Part shown: positions 49,758 to 61,700 of the stretch, in pieces
Layout: each line of letters starts with the position of its first letter
How positions within the stretch are numbered: the stretch's first letter is position 1
Source: Hyaloscypha bicolor E
Lineage: Eukaryota > Ascomycota > Leotiomycetes > Helotiales > Hyaloscyphaceae
DNA length: 64,000 nt
Reading direction: 5' to 3'
Assembly (NCBI RefSeq): GCF_002865645.1
Contig: NW_020194619.1
Coordinates: 806,001 to 870,000 of the forward strand
Made by a program: the position numbers and the translations under genes
The notes under the pieces: generated by a model
The model's database searches: none
What the model was told of the DNA's origin: nothing
What the model saw: the letters and a program-made list of their open reading frames with translations, nothing else

Positions 49758-51774
49758 ACTTTGACTTTTATATAATATACTAACTATACTAATATTTTCT
49801 TATTAGTTTATTAATAAAATATTTTATTTATTATAATTAGCTAATACTAATAATAAGTAATTACTAAATACTTAGTTTCTTTCTAATTAGATATTCTTAT
49901 TACTATACTAATATTATTTCTTCTATATAAACTCGAATTTTATATTTAGTTAAATAAGAAAAACTTTTAAATGAACTATTTCTTTTTTTCTTTTATTTAA
50001 TAAGAATTCAAATTTAAGTTTTTCCGAATTCTTTCTAGTTTTTATTATTATCTTATATTTTATTTTGTTATATATATCCCGAATAAATACTTTATAAGAA
50101 ATATTTATATTTATAATAATTCTTTTTATTTTAACTAGTTTTTTTATAAGTTTTATAGTTATATTTTAATTACTAATAAAAATTATTTATAAAAATTATT
50201 TTTTATTTAGATTTATATATTATTAGACTAATTATAGGAAACTATTATTTCTATAATATAAATATTTAATATTTTATTAGATTAATTATATTATATTTCT
50301 TAATATAAGTTTTCTATAGGTATTATTATATTATTAGAACTATTATTTCGAGTTTTTATAATACTAAAATATTAGATTAATTTCTAGTTCTAGTATTTTA
50401 CTATTTTCTTCTATTTATAATTATTCTTATTATTATATTTAATTATTAATATTTCTTTCTTTACTAATTATATTTCTAGTTAGTTCTTTCTTTTTCTAGA
50501 AAAGTCCCGGATTTCTATTCGAGAATAACTTCTTTTTTTTATTCTTTATAACTTTTTCGGTTTTTTTAAATAAGATTTTATTTAGTTATTTTTATTTCTT
50601 TTTTATTTCTTTTAATTCTTTCTGGCCTGCTTTTATTAGCTTTCTTATAAAGCTTAATACTTTATTCTAATATAGCTTTTAAATTATAAATTATAATAGC
50701 TCGGATTTCTTAACTTTTTTCTTTAAAAAAAATTACTATTAGATAATTTAGTATTTTTATAAGAGTTTCTAATACTAATATTATTTATTTAGAATAAGTT
50801 TTTAGGCTTTTAAATATTTTTAGAAAAGTTTATAACTTTATTTCTTCTAGTTTCTTTAGAATTTATAGCTTTAATACTTTTATAAATATTACTAGCTTTT
50901 TAATTTTTTCTAAAATAGTTTTTATAACTACTTTTAGTTATTTTAGTAATAATAGATTTTTATTCTTTTTTTAATCTTAGTTTTATTTTTATTTTTCTTA
51001 TTTTTAGTATTTATTATTTTGTTTTCTAAGTTATTTCTCTTTAACTAGCTTCTAAATTATATCTAGCTAATATAATATTTAGTTAAATACTAGTTATAAA
51101 TTTAATAAATAATTATTATATTTATTTTTAGGAAATTTATATCTAAATTTTTATTATTACTAAACTTGTTTTCTTTTATTAAATATACTAAAAATCTATA
51201 ATTATTTTTATTATTAAAGTTTAGGCTTTAAAAATTAATTCTTTTATTAATAGCTTTTAGGGCTTTAATATTTATTTTTCTAGTTTCTTTATTCTTAAGA
51301 TTTATATTAGATTCTGGTTTTCTAAAAGTATTAAAAATATATATAATAGTTATAAAATTATTAAATTAGGTAAATAGCTAGTTTTTTAATATTACTTTAT
51401 AAGAAAATTCTTATATTTTATTAAATTAGGTAAATAGCTAGTTTTTTAATATTACTTTATAAGAAAATTCTTATATTTTATTTTATATATAAAATAACTC
51501 ATTTTATTATATTATTTTACTTATTTCTAAAAGGTTTCTAGATATTAGTTTAGTTTTTATTATTAATATTAGATATTTTAATTAATTAATTTCTAATTTT
51601 TCTTAATTCATTTTATTAAATTTAAAAGTTCTTATAAAGTTTTTAATTAATTTCTAATTTTATAACTTTTTAGGTTTTTTATTTAGAATAATAATTTTTA
51701 TATTATTATAATTAGTTTTTTTAATAAAAATAAATATTTATATTTTATTAAAACTTGCATTTTTTTAATAAATA
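49758..51774. other. RIP-degraded AT-rich region, origin not recognised
   Basis: This 2-kb stretch is extremely AT-rich, with pyrimidine excess on the plus strand. That suggests an ancestral coding sequence on the minus strand. CCCGGA-type remnants survive near 50,505. I could not match any translation to a retrotransposon domain. Confidence 0.4.
51361..51480 (+). repeat. Perfect 60-bp tandem duplication
   Basis: The 60 bases at 51,361-51,420 are repeated exactly at 51,421-51,480, inside otherwise single-copy degraded sequence. Confidence 0.95.
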
Positions 51775-51900
51775 TAAATATATATAATAGATATATATAA
51801 TAATATATAATAGATATATATAATAATATATAATAGATATATATAATAATATATAATAGATATATATAATAATATATAATAGAATATATAGTAATAATAT
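51775..51900 (+). repeat. AT tandem array, about 20-bp unit
   Basis: Five to six units of roughly TAATATATAATAGATATATA lie just upstream of the right-hand gypsy copy. The left-hand copy has only a single comparable unit near 6,405-6,430. Confidence 0.8.
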
Positions 51901-51985
51901 ATAATAGATATTATATAATGTAATATATAAATAAATATTAGATATTATAAATCTAGTTTCCTATTTTAAATAAAGCTTATAATTG

Positions 51986-52167
51986 AAATTATATAAGGTA
52001 ATCGGAATTATATAAGTAATCGGAATTATATAAGTAATTGGAATTATATAAGTATCGGAATTATATAAGTAATCGGAATTATATAAGTAATTGGAATTAT
52101 ATAAGTAATCGGAATTATATAAGTAATCGGAATTATATAAGTAATTGGAATTATATAAATTATATAG
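51986..52167 (+). repeat. 18-bp minisatellite inside the gypsy copy
   Basis: About ten units of AATTATATAAGTAATCGG are present. Successive units end CGG, CGG, TGG in a repeating order of three. The matching place in copy A (around 6,320-6,350, minus strand) has no array. Confidence 0.85.
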
Positions 52168-55100
52168 AATTATATTTCCTAGTTAAATAAAGTATTTTAT
52201 AAGCTTAGCTAAATACTAGAAAATATATAAAGAAATACTTCTAGTTTTAGAAAAAGATATTAATTAGTTTTTTATTAGAATTAATTATTAGAATTAGTTA
52301 TATTTATAAGTATTATTTTATAGTTTATTTATTTTAACTATTTATATATTATTTTATTATTATATATTTTATATTCTAATTAATTTAATCTTTAGAAAGT
52401 AGTTTATTATAAAGTAATTAAATTATTAATAAATAAAAGTATTAATAGCTAGAGTATTAACTAAAAGAAATATCTTTATTATTACTAGAATAATTTAGTT
52501 AGATATCTAGAAAAGGATTTAGTTAAGTACTTTTTATATTACCTAATTAGGAAAAAGAAATAGAATTCAAATATTTCTAGAATTAGCTAGTAGGATAATA
52601 ATAATAAAGAAATTAGTAATAGCTTATTATTATATTACTAAATTAGAAGTAAAGATATAATAAAAAGAGAATTTAGAGAAACTAAAAGCTTAAATCTATT
52701 ATTTTAAAAATATTCGAATATCTAATATAGAATTTATTATATTTCCGGTAATATCTTTAATTTAAAGAATTCTAAAAATCCGAGAACTACTTATTTACTA
52801 GAGAAAGAATATTAAAGAAGTCCAGGATTTCTTTTACTAGGTAAAGTTAAAGTAATATAAAGATAATAGAATTATCTAGGCTATTAATATAATAAAGATT
52901 ATATTTTCTATTTTCTATTTTAAGAATATTACTAGAAATATCTAGAAATATAAAAGTTAATTAGTAAATATTAATATTATAGATTAAAAAACCTTTATTA
53001 AATTTATAAAGAATTCTATTTTAGATCTAGAAAACTATAATAATAATACTTTTACTAAAATTAAAAATATTAAATAATAGCTAGGCTAGAATATCTAAAG
53101 CTTTATATCTTATTTAGATAGCCTATTAATAACTTAGGATATATAAGTTTATTATAAAAACGAAATAACTTATTTAGTAACTTAAAGCAAGAAATTTAAA
53201 ATGAGATTAATTATTAAAAGAATACTTTATAAGAAAAGAAAAAGTTTATTTCTATAGTTATAAGAATTAAGATTAATTTAAACTTATTTATTTAATAGAA
53301 ATATAATAATAACCTAATAGAATAGTAAAAGAAAAAAAATAAGAAAAAAGAGAAAAAAAATAATAAAAGAAAATAGAAAAGAAATATATTTCTATTATAA
53401 GATTTATAAAACCGGAATAATAAAAATATAATAATAGAATCTAATATAATACCTATATTAAAATCTATAAAACCGGATATAATTTGTTTTATTTACTAAA
53501 AAAATTATTATTATATTATTATTTACCTAAGTTAAAAGAAATTAACTTATTATAATTATAATAAATCTAGCTATAAATTATATAAATACCTAGAACTAAA
53601 GAAACCGGGAAATAAATATATTTTATAATAGTTATATTTATTTATATTATAGAAAATAAAGCTTCTAAAATAATAATAATAATTAAGGTTATTATTAAAA
53701 TAAGGAAAGATAAGTAAAGAATTAGAATATTAGTTAATTCGAATATAGAAGCTAATTATATAAAGAAAAAACTAGTTTTAGATATAAGTATTTTATTAAT
53801 ATTAAAAATAACTCTCTTATTTTTATTAGAGAAAAAAAGAATCTATTTATATAGAAATTATATTTTTAGAGTTATTATTAAGAATATACTAGAAAACTAA
53901 AAAAGACTAATATATACTTTATATTATATAATTTTAATCTAAATTATATTAATATAATATTTGGATTCTTATAGCTTTACTAAATTAATTCCTTAATTTT
54001 CTTTAGAAAAATAATATAGAAATACTAGATTTAATTATAAAAGATTAAAGTTTCAAATATTAGAAAATTTACTAAAATAATAAAATATAAAATATATATT
54101 TTTCTATTAATTACTTATTCTATAATAAATAGCTAAAGAATTATTATTATTACTATAAATAAAATAGTTATATTTCTTAAAAAATATTAGAATCTTTTTT
54201 AAATATTTTCTATAAAGGCTATAAATATATTACCTAACTATTATATAATAGAATATTATATAGATCTAAAACCAAAGTCTTAATTATTATATAATCTTAT
54301 ATATATCTTATTAAAAAAAGAGCTTAAAGTCTTTTAGAAATATCTTAATATTAATTTAAAGAAAAAATAAATTTAATATTTTACTAATTTAGCTAATACT
54401 CGAATTATATTTATTTTAAAGAAAAAAGACAGCCTATATTTATATATTAATTACTAGAATTTAAATAGAATTATTATTAAAAACTAAATACTATTATTAC
54501 TTATTAGTAAAATAATAAATAGGCTTTATAAAACTAAAATATATATAAAGTTAAACTTAAAAAATACTTATTATTAGTTATAAATACAGGAAAGTAATAA
54601 ATAGAAAATAATATTTTAAATATATTATAGATATTTTAAATATTATATTATATTTTTTAGATATATTAATATTTTAATAATATTTCAGATATATATTAAT
54701 TATATATTAGTAAGTTTTATAAATATTATTTATATAGTTTATTTAAATAATATTTGAATTTATTTAGAAGATCTAGAATAATATAGAATAATAATTTAAT
54801 ATATATTTAAATAATTATAATAATACTAGCTTTTTATAAATTTAATAAAATATGAATTTAATATAAAAAAAATAGAATTCTTGGAATTTGTAATTAGCTT
54901 AGATAATATAGAAATAGAAGCTAGCCGGGTTATAGCTATTAAAAAATAGCTAGTTCTAAAAAAGAATATTCGAGAAATTCAAGTATTTCTAGAATTTATT
55001 AATTTTTATTAGAAGTTTATTTATAGATATTTTAGGATTTATAATTATAAATATAATTTTCTAGTTCTTTAATAAGAGAATAAAAGCCAGATAATATTCT

Positions 55101-55430
55101 ATTATTTTTTATTTAAAGAAAATAACTATAATTAAAAATAGATATAAGATATATAATTCTAAATTCTTAGTTATTATTCCAGTATTTTATATTTAATAGT
55201 ATTATCTAATATATATTTAATATATTATTATTATTAAAATAAATTATAATAACTTAAAATACTTAATAACTAAGAGAAAACTAAATAGTTAATAAATAAG
55301 ATAAGTAAAAAAGCTAGCTATCTTTAACTTTATTTTAAAATACTAGCCGGAATATAATAATTCTATTAATAGATTATTAAAAAGGCTAGATTTTATAATA
55401 GATATAAATAAAGATATTTTATTACTTATT

Positions 55431-55732
55431 ATAAAAAGAAAACTATAATAAGACAAAAACTCATATAAAGTATACCAGAGTACAAAACGTAATTTAATAG
55501 TAAAATAATAAATTAAAAGTATAAATAGTAAAACATAAATAGTATATAGTATATAAAAGCTTAATTAATTAAATACTTATAAAGAATTATTCTCTAAGTC
55601 TATAGAAAAACCAGCTTTCTTATATAATTTCTATAAGTTATATATAAAAGGCCGCGGCCTTTACTATATAACCTAAACCTTAAAACTGCTAAAATAATAT
55701 GATTTTTAATGAGTACGGCCTGCCGTATTATA
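55431..55732 (+). repeat. 302-bp RIP-mutated copy of the island repeat (copy 2)
   Basis: This insertion lies between the RNase H and integrase parts of the gypsy copy. TTAT flanks it on both sides (55,427-55,430 and 55,733-55,736). Removing one TTAT restores a sequence that aligns with the uninterrupted copy A near 2,865-2,885. It aligns along its full length with the minus strand of 47,699-48,002. The terminal hairpin survives as GTACGGCCTGCCGTAT. Confidence 0.75.
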
Positions 55733-58460
55733 TTATATTTTATAATAAGCTATAGAATATAAAATAAAAAGTCTTATAAGTAATAATAATAAGATATTAT
55801 ACTATTTCTATAATATTATAATTTGAAGCCTAGAAAAGAGAAAATAAATACTTTTTAATTAGTAAAATACTAAGGAATTCCGAAAAGGAAATTTATTTTA
55901 GTAATAAAATAATATTAGAAATACTATTACTTGAGCTTATTACTAATATAGCTAGTTATAAATAATATATATTACGAATTCTAGCTATATAAATAGCTAA
56001 ATCCAAAATAGTATATAAAGAAAATAAATAAATATTACTTAAATTACTATTATAATACTAAAGGCTTAATTTATTAATATAATACTAGTAATATAAATGG
56101 TTTTTAAAAGAAACCTCTATTAGAGCTATTAAAACTTAAGAACTTAATATATTTAAATTATTAAAATATTAAAATACTATTTATATACTAAATAAATCGG
56201 CTTTTAAAAAAATTACTATAAGCTAATTATAATAATTCTATAAATAAGTATTTTAATACTAGTAAAATACTAGAAATCTTCTAGAAATCTTCTAGAAAAA
56301 ATACTTCTAATAAAATATAAAAAAGAATATAAAAAACTATATTAGAACTTGCTTTATATATTAATAAATTAAAATAAAAAAATATTTATTATATAATATA
56401 TTTAGTTTATTTTTTATTTTTTCTAAGCTATAATAAAAAATTATTATAGACTTTATTATAGAACTATTTCCTTTTAGGTTTTATAATAAGATATATAATT
56501 TTATACTTATTATTATTAATAAATATATAAAAATAATATAATATATTCTAATTATTAAAGAAATCTCGACTCTTGAATTAGTAAAGCTATTTATATATTA
56601 TATTATTAAAGACTTTAATATATTTATAAATATAACCTCTAATAAAGAATCTGTTTTTATAAATAAATTCTAGTTAAATCTATATTTCTATTTAAAGGTT
56701 TAATAATAGATAAATAAAAAATCTAAACTAAACTCTAGAATAATATTTGAGATATTATACTAGCTACTAATAAAATAACTAGATAATAAAGCTTATTCTT
56801 ATAGAATTTGTATATAATAACTTTATATATTTAATAATAGAAATTTCTTTATTTTATATATTATATAAATTTTATTCTAGTATTAAATTATATATTAAAA
56901 ATAATATTTTAGAAAAAAGAATACTAGTAATATAAAAAAATATATAAAGAATTCAAATAGAATAGGAAATATTAGAAAAATAATAATAAGAAGTAATAAA
57001 TATATAAAAAAAATACTATAATAAAAAGTATATTAATAAGAAGTTTAATATATATAATAAAGTTATATTTTATATAAAGAATATTTAATAGCTATAATCT
57101 AGTATAAAACTAATAAATAAATATCTCGGCTTCTTTAAAGTTCTAGAAATTATAGAAATATATAAATAGATATATTATTTAGAATTATTACTATTATATT
57201 AGATATATAATATTTTCTATATTTCCTTTTTAGAACTATAATATCTATAAGCTAGTATTATAGTAAAATCAGAACTAGTCGAGATTAAAAATAAAGAGAA
57301 ATTCGAGATAGAATTTATTATAGTTTATAAAAAAATAGAAAAAAAAGTATTTTATTTATTAGAAAAGCTATTTATTAGTAAATAATATATAGGAACTATT
57401 AAGTAATTCAGAGAATATAATTTAAGAATTATAAAAATACTTAAAAAAAAAGTAATATTATAATATTATTAGCTAAATAGAAATATAAAAAATAAATACT
57501 TTTATTAGAAAACTATTAAAAACCATATATTTATTCTTAAAAAAGCTATATAAAAATTATTAAGAACTTTAAAAACTCTAATTTCTATATTTTATAAATA
57601 TCCTATTTTTATAAATACTTTTTATTATTCTTATTATTATTCTTATTAGAATTCTTTCGAGAAATAAATAATAAATTAGCTTATAAAGCTATTAGCTATT
57701 AGTAAGAAATAAGCTTATTTAATATTAAAGAATATTAATTATATTATTAAAAATACTTTATATTTATATTAAGCTAGTAAAAATTATTTAATTTATTTCT
57801 TAGATTATTAGAGGAATTTACTAGCCTCAAATAATAGTTTTAATATAAGAAATATATATAATTTAGTATAGAAAAAGAAGAATAATAGTCTTTTTTCTTT
57901 TAAATAAAGATTAAAGAAAATACTTATATATATTAATAATTTAAAAAAGGTAGTTTAATTATATTATATATATTTAAGAAATCTTAAATAGTATTAGAAT
58001 AGAGAATAAAAGAAGAAATTTATAGCTTATAAGATTATATTTCTTATTCTTAAAGTAATAATAATTATATATTAAGTAATTATTACTTTTAATATAAGTA
58101 AAATTAGGAAACTTAGTAATATTCTTAGAATATCGAAAATAATAAAGGCAAATTAAAGATATAAAAGTATTAGCCAAATAGGTAATAATAGACTAATAAG
58201 TATTAAGAGAAGTATTTATCTTAATAAATAAAGAAATAGAAAAGAGAATTAGAAAAGAACTTAAATAAAGCTTAAAGAAGTTTAAAAGAGTTTAAAGAAG
58301 CTTAAAAAAAGCTTAAAGAAGGCTTAAAAAAGAAAGGCAAGAGATAAGAAGAAGCTAGATATAATATTATAATTAAGGAAAAGAAAAATTAGTTAGTAGG
58401 AAAAGAGAGGTCTTTTTATAATATTTTCTTTCTAAGTAGTAATTATTATAATTCCCAGAT

Positions 58461-58760
58461 ATCCGGTATCTGAAATGCCTTACTAGATACCAGATACCTC
58501 CTAGGCACACGTAATGCGGCCGCCTTACTAGGGAAATATACTTGAAATATACTAGAGATATTTAGAAGGCTAAGCCCCTTTGGGACTAGTATACTATAAG
58601 ATATATATACTTTCTTATAGCCTCCTATATTCTAGTTTTCCCTTTCTTAGCTTTGAATTATCTTTATAAGAGACCTTCTATCTTGCTTTCCAAGCCCTAA
58701 ATACTATACCTGTAATAGTATTTAAAGCTTACTTCCTTTAATTCTATAGAGGATTTCAAA
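58461..58760 (+). other. Possible 5' LTR region of the last gypsy element
   Basis: This stretch is less AT-rich and includes AATGCGGCCGCCTTACTAGG near 58,513. GGTATCTG at 58,464-58,471 and CAGATACC at 58,491-58,498 form an inverted repeat around a short loop. Its position just upstream of a gag-like region fits an LTR, but the partner LTR would lie outside the window. Confidence 0.3.
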
Positions 58761-61700
58761 TAAACTAATTCAGAACTATTAGTAATATAGGTACTACTAA
58801 GATAATAGAACCTCAGGAATATAAGTAATAGACTTTAGAATAATAAAAGCAAAAAGCTTTAGAATCTTTAAAGAAATTAGGTATTTATACTTTTATAAAT
58901 ATATACTAGTAGTATATTAGAAATTCCTCCGAAAACCCGAAAATTAAAGAACCTCGAATAAAGGCTACTCTTTAACTAAGTTCTAGAGTAATAGGTATAT
59001 ATAGGCTAGTAATCTAACTACTATCCTTAAGCCCTATCCTATAACCTTATAGGCCCTATATATATACCGGTAACGAGATTATTAGAGAGGATATAGTAAA
59101 GGAAAAGTGTAATAGGTCAATTTCCTAGGATATCACGTGACTAGGAACTATATTGACTTCCGCCAAGGCTTCCGGTAAAGCTTCTACTAGTTCAGGTCAT
59201 CTCGTTAGTAGCCTTTCCTAAACCAAACGTCTTATTAGTATTCCTGGAAAATTTATAGACAAGTTTATAAAAATAGAACCCTTTGCTTTTATTATAAAGC
59301 TCCTAAAGACTAATAACTATATTATTACCGGAAAGTTATATAAATAGGCTAAGGAACTTAATACCTTATTTTTAGATATTAATATTATTATAAAGAATTA
59401 CTAGGAGAATATTTAAAGAACTATTTAATATAAGAATACTTATAATTATAATAAAGCTATTCTCGAGAATATTAAGCTTTATAATACTAAGCTCGAGAAT
59501 AAAATCAAATACTATATAGCTATAGTAAATTAGCTTATAGTAGCTCTAACTACTTCTGCTTTATTTACTCTAGCTACTCTAGCTACTCCGAATTTCTCTT
59601 AAAAGAATTCCGAACTATCTCTTACTTATTCCTGTCTAGAATTCCTTATATCTTATACTTTTTTTAGAAATACTAGAATTACTAAGCTCCCAGATTTAAC
59701 TCTCTTTACTAGAGATTATATTATCTTTAATAACTAGCTAGTTTAGATTAAGAATAAGCTATAAGGAAATACTAATTTATATTTCTTAGAAAATCTCAAG
59801 ATTATTTATATTTCTAGTAAATTTACTAGTAATATTCTTACCCTAACTAATTCTTATATAAATAAAAATAATTTAAATTAGTACTATTAGTTCTTAGAGT
59901 TTTACTCTTATTTAAAAAAGCTATATTCTAATTCTAATAAGATATAAAATACTTATTATAACTTTAGTAAGCTTTAAATATACTCTAGTTAAGTATTTCA
60001 GGAATTCTATATTCTTTTCTTATAACTATTTATAAAAAGTAATATTAGTTTTTAAGATATTAAATATAAACTAAATAAGAAGCTCTTACTAAAGCTCTAG
60101 AAATTAGTATATATATACTATAATAATTCTTTTATTAATACTACTTGCTTTACTTAGTATTATATTACTAATAATTAGTAAATTAAGGCTATATATAAGA
60201 AAACTAAAAAATATAAAAAGGCAGGAGCTATTCTAGCCAAGTTTATTTCTAGTACTATATTTCTATATATTTCTAAGAAATACATTTCTAAAAAGAAGCC
60301 CAAGAAGCCTATATTAACTACTTTTATTAAGTATATACTTTCTTATAAATATAAGTAATATCTTATAAAAACTAAGGATCTCTTAATTATTAAGTACTTT
60401 AATTATAATGAGTTTGGCTACTATACTAGATATTATCTGGTTTTATATAATAAGGAAACCAAAGTAGCTTTTTCTAGAATTAAGCTAGGCTTAGTTTCTA
60501 TTTTACTAGAGTATATTATTCTAATAAAGTATTTAGAGAATTTGAGCTCTAATTCTGGTATAAAACCGAGAAATAAGTATTCCTAAAGAAAGTCTTTACT
60601 TTAAGGGCTTATAATATAAATTTAGTAAAGATTAATTTAATTTATCTAATAAAAGAAAAGACTCTTATAATACCCTATATTATTAGTATAAATAAATTAG
60701 GAATTAAGTCTTTTTCCCTTATTAATACTAGAGCTAATAATTATACTTTTATTAATATAAAGCTTATTTAGCTTATAAAGTAATTCTTAGAAATAAAATT
60801 ATAATCTTTTTTCTTATCTTATACTATATATGATTTTAATAAAAAACTAGCTAAGTTTACTAAGAAATATATAGAAGTTTTATTTCTAATTAATAAATAA
60901 AATATTAATATATTTATAATTATTCTAAATCTTAGAGATTATAATATTATTCTTAATAGAAAATAAGTAATATATATTAATATTCTAGTTAATTATAAAA
61001 GATATAGGCTTATATAGCTAAAAAAAAAAATAAGCCTAAATCTATATAATTTAGTTATATTATTAGTACTTTATAGTAATAGCTAGAGAAATAACCTAAT
61101 AAGAAGTATTAAAAGAATACTAATTAATAAGATTTTATTATAAGCTATTTCTAGAAATCTTCTATTCTAAAATAATTTTCTTTCTTTTAAATTAATTAGA
61201 GGGAATTATAGAAAATTATAGAAAAGAAGCTTTTATAGCCTAAGTAAGATATAATATCTAAATAAAAGCTAAAGAAGTAAGAAGAAGTTCTTAATAAGAA
61301 ACAAATATTAGATCTAGCTATTTTTATTTCTATAATATTTAATTATATAGCTAAGAAAGAAAATATTATTATTAGTTAAATCTCTATTTATAAGATTAAT
61401 AAGAAGCTTAAAGCTTAGAAAAAAGAAGCTATTTCTGGTCCAGAGAATTAATAACCGGAAGAAATAGAGCTTTAGTAGCTATAAAGAATATTATTTCCGG
61501 AACTTAAAAAATATATTTTTGTTTTCTCTAAAAAGAATCTAATATCTTTCTTTTCTATAAATTATATAATTATAAGATTTAGATTAAAGGCCTAAAAAGA
61601 ACCGAGAATATTAGATATTAACTTCTCTAGTAATAGTTTACTTAAGAGCTTCTAGAAATTAAGTATTTCTTAGAAAATAATTTAGCTAAAGGCTTTATTA

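Larger units (their letters stand above)
51930..58460 (+). mobile_element. Ty3/gypsy retrotransposon, RIP-degraded (copy A2)
   Basis: This is the same family as 158-6,440 but on the plus strand and more heavily mutated. Landmarks are LVNSNIEANYI at about 53,731-53,763 (protease), VYLNNI near 54,740 (reverse transcriptase catalytic box) and LAGIYNSINRLLKRLDF near 55,340 (end of RNase H). Integrase follows to about 57,250. The last ~400 bp (58,060-58,460) match the reverse complement of the left end of copy A, including purine-rich AAGAAGCTTAAA repeats. It is interrupted by a 302-bp insertion at 55,431 and carries an expanded 18-bp array near its start. The left limit is approximate. It is non-functional. 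Confidence 0.78.

Noticed and set aside
49336..52167. Regular repeats considered as a CRISPR array
   Set aside because: Units are directly tandem with no unique spacers, and the host is a eukaryote.
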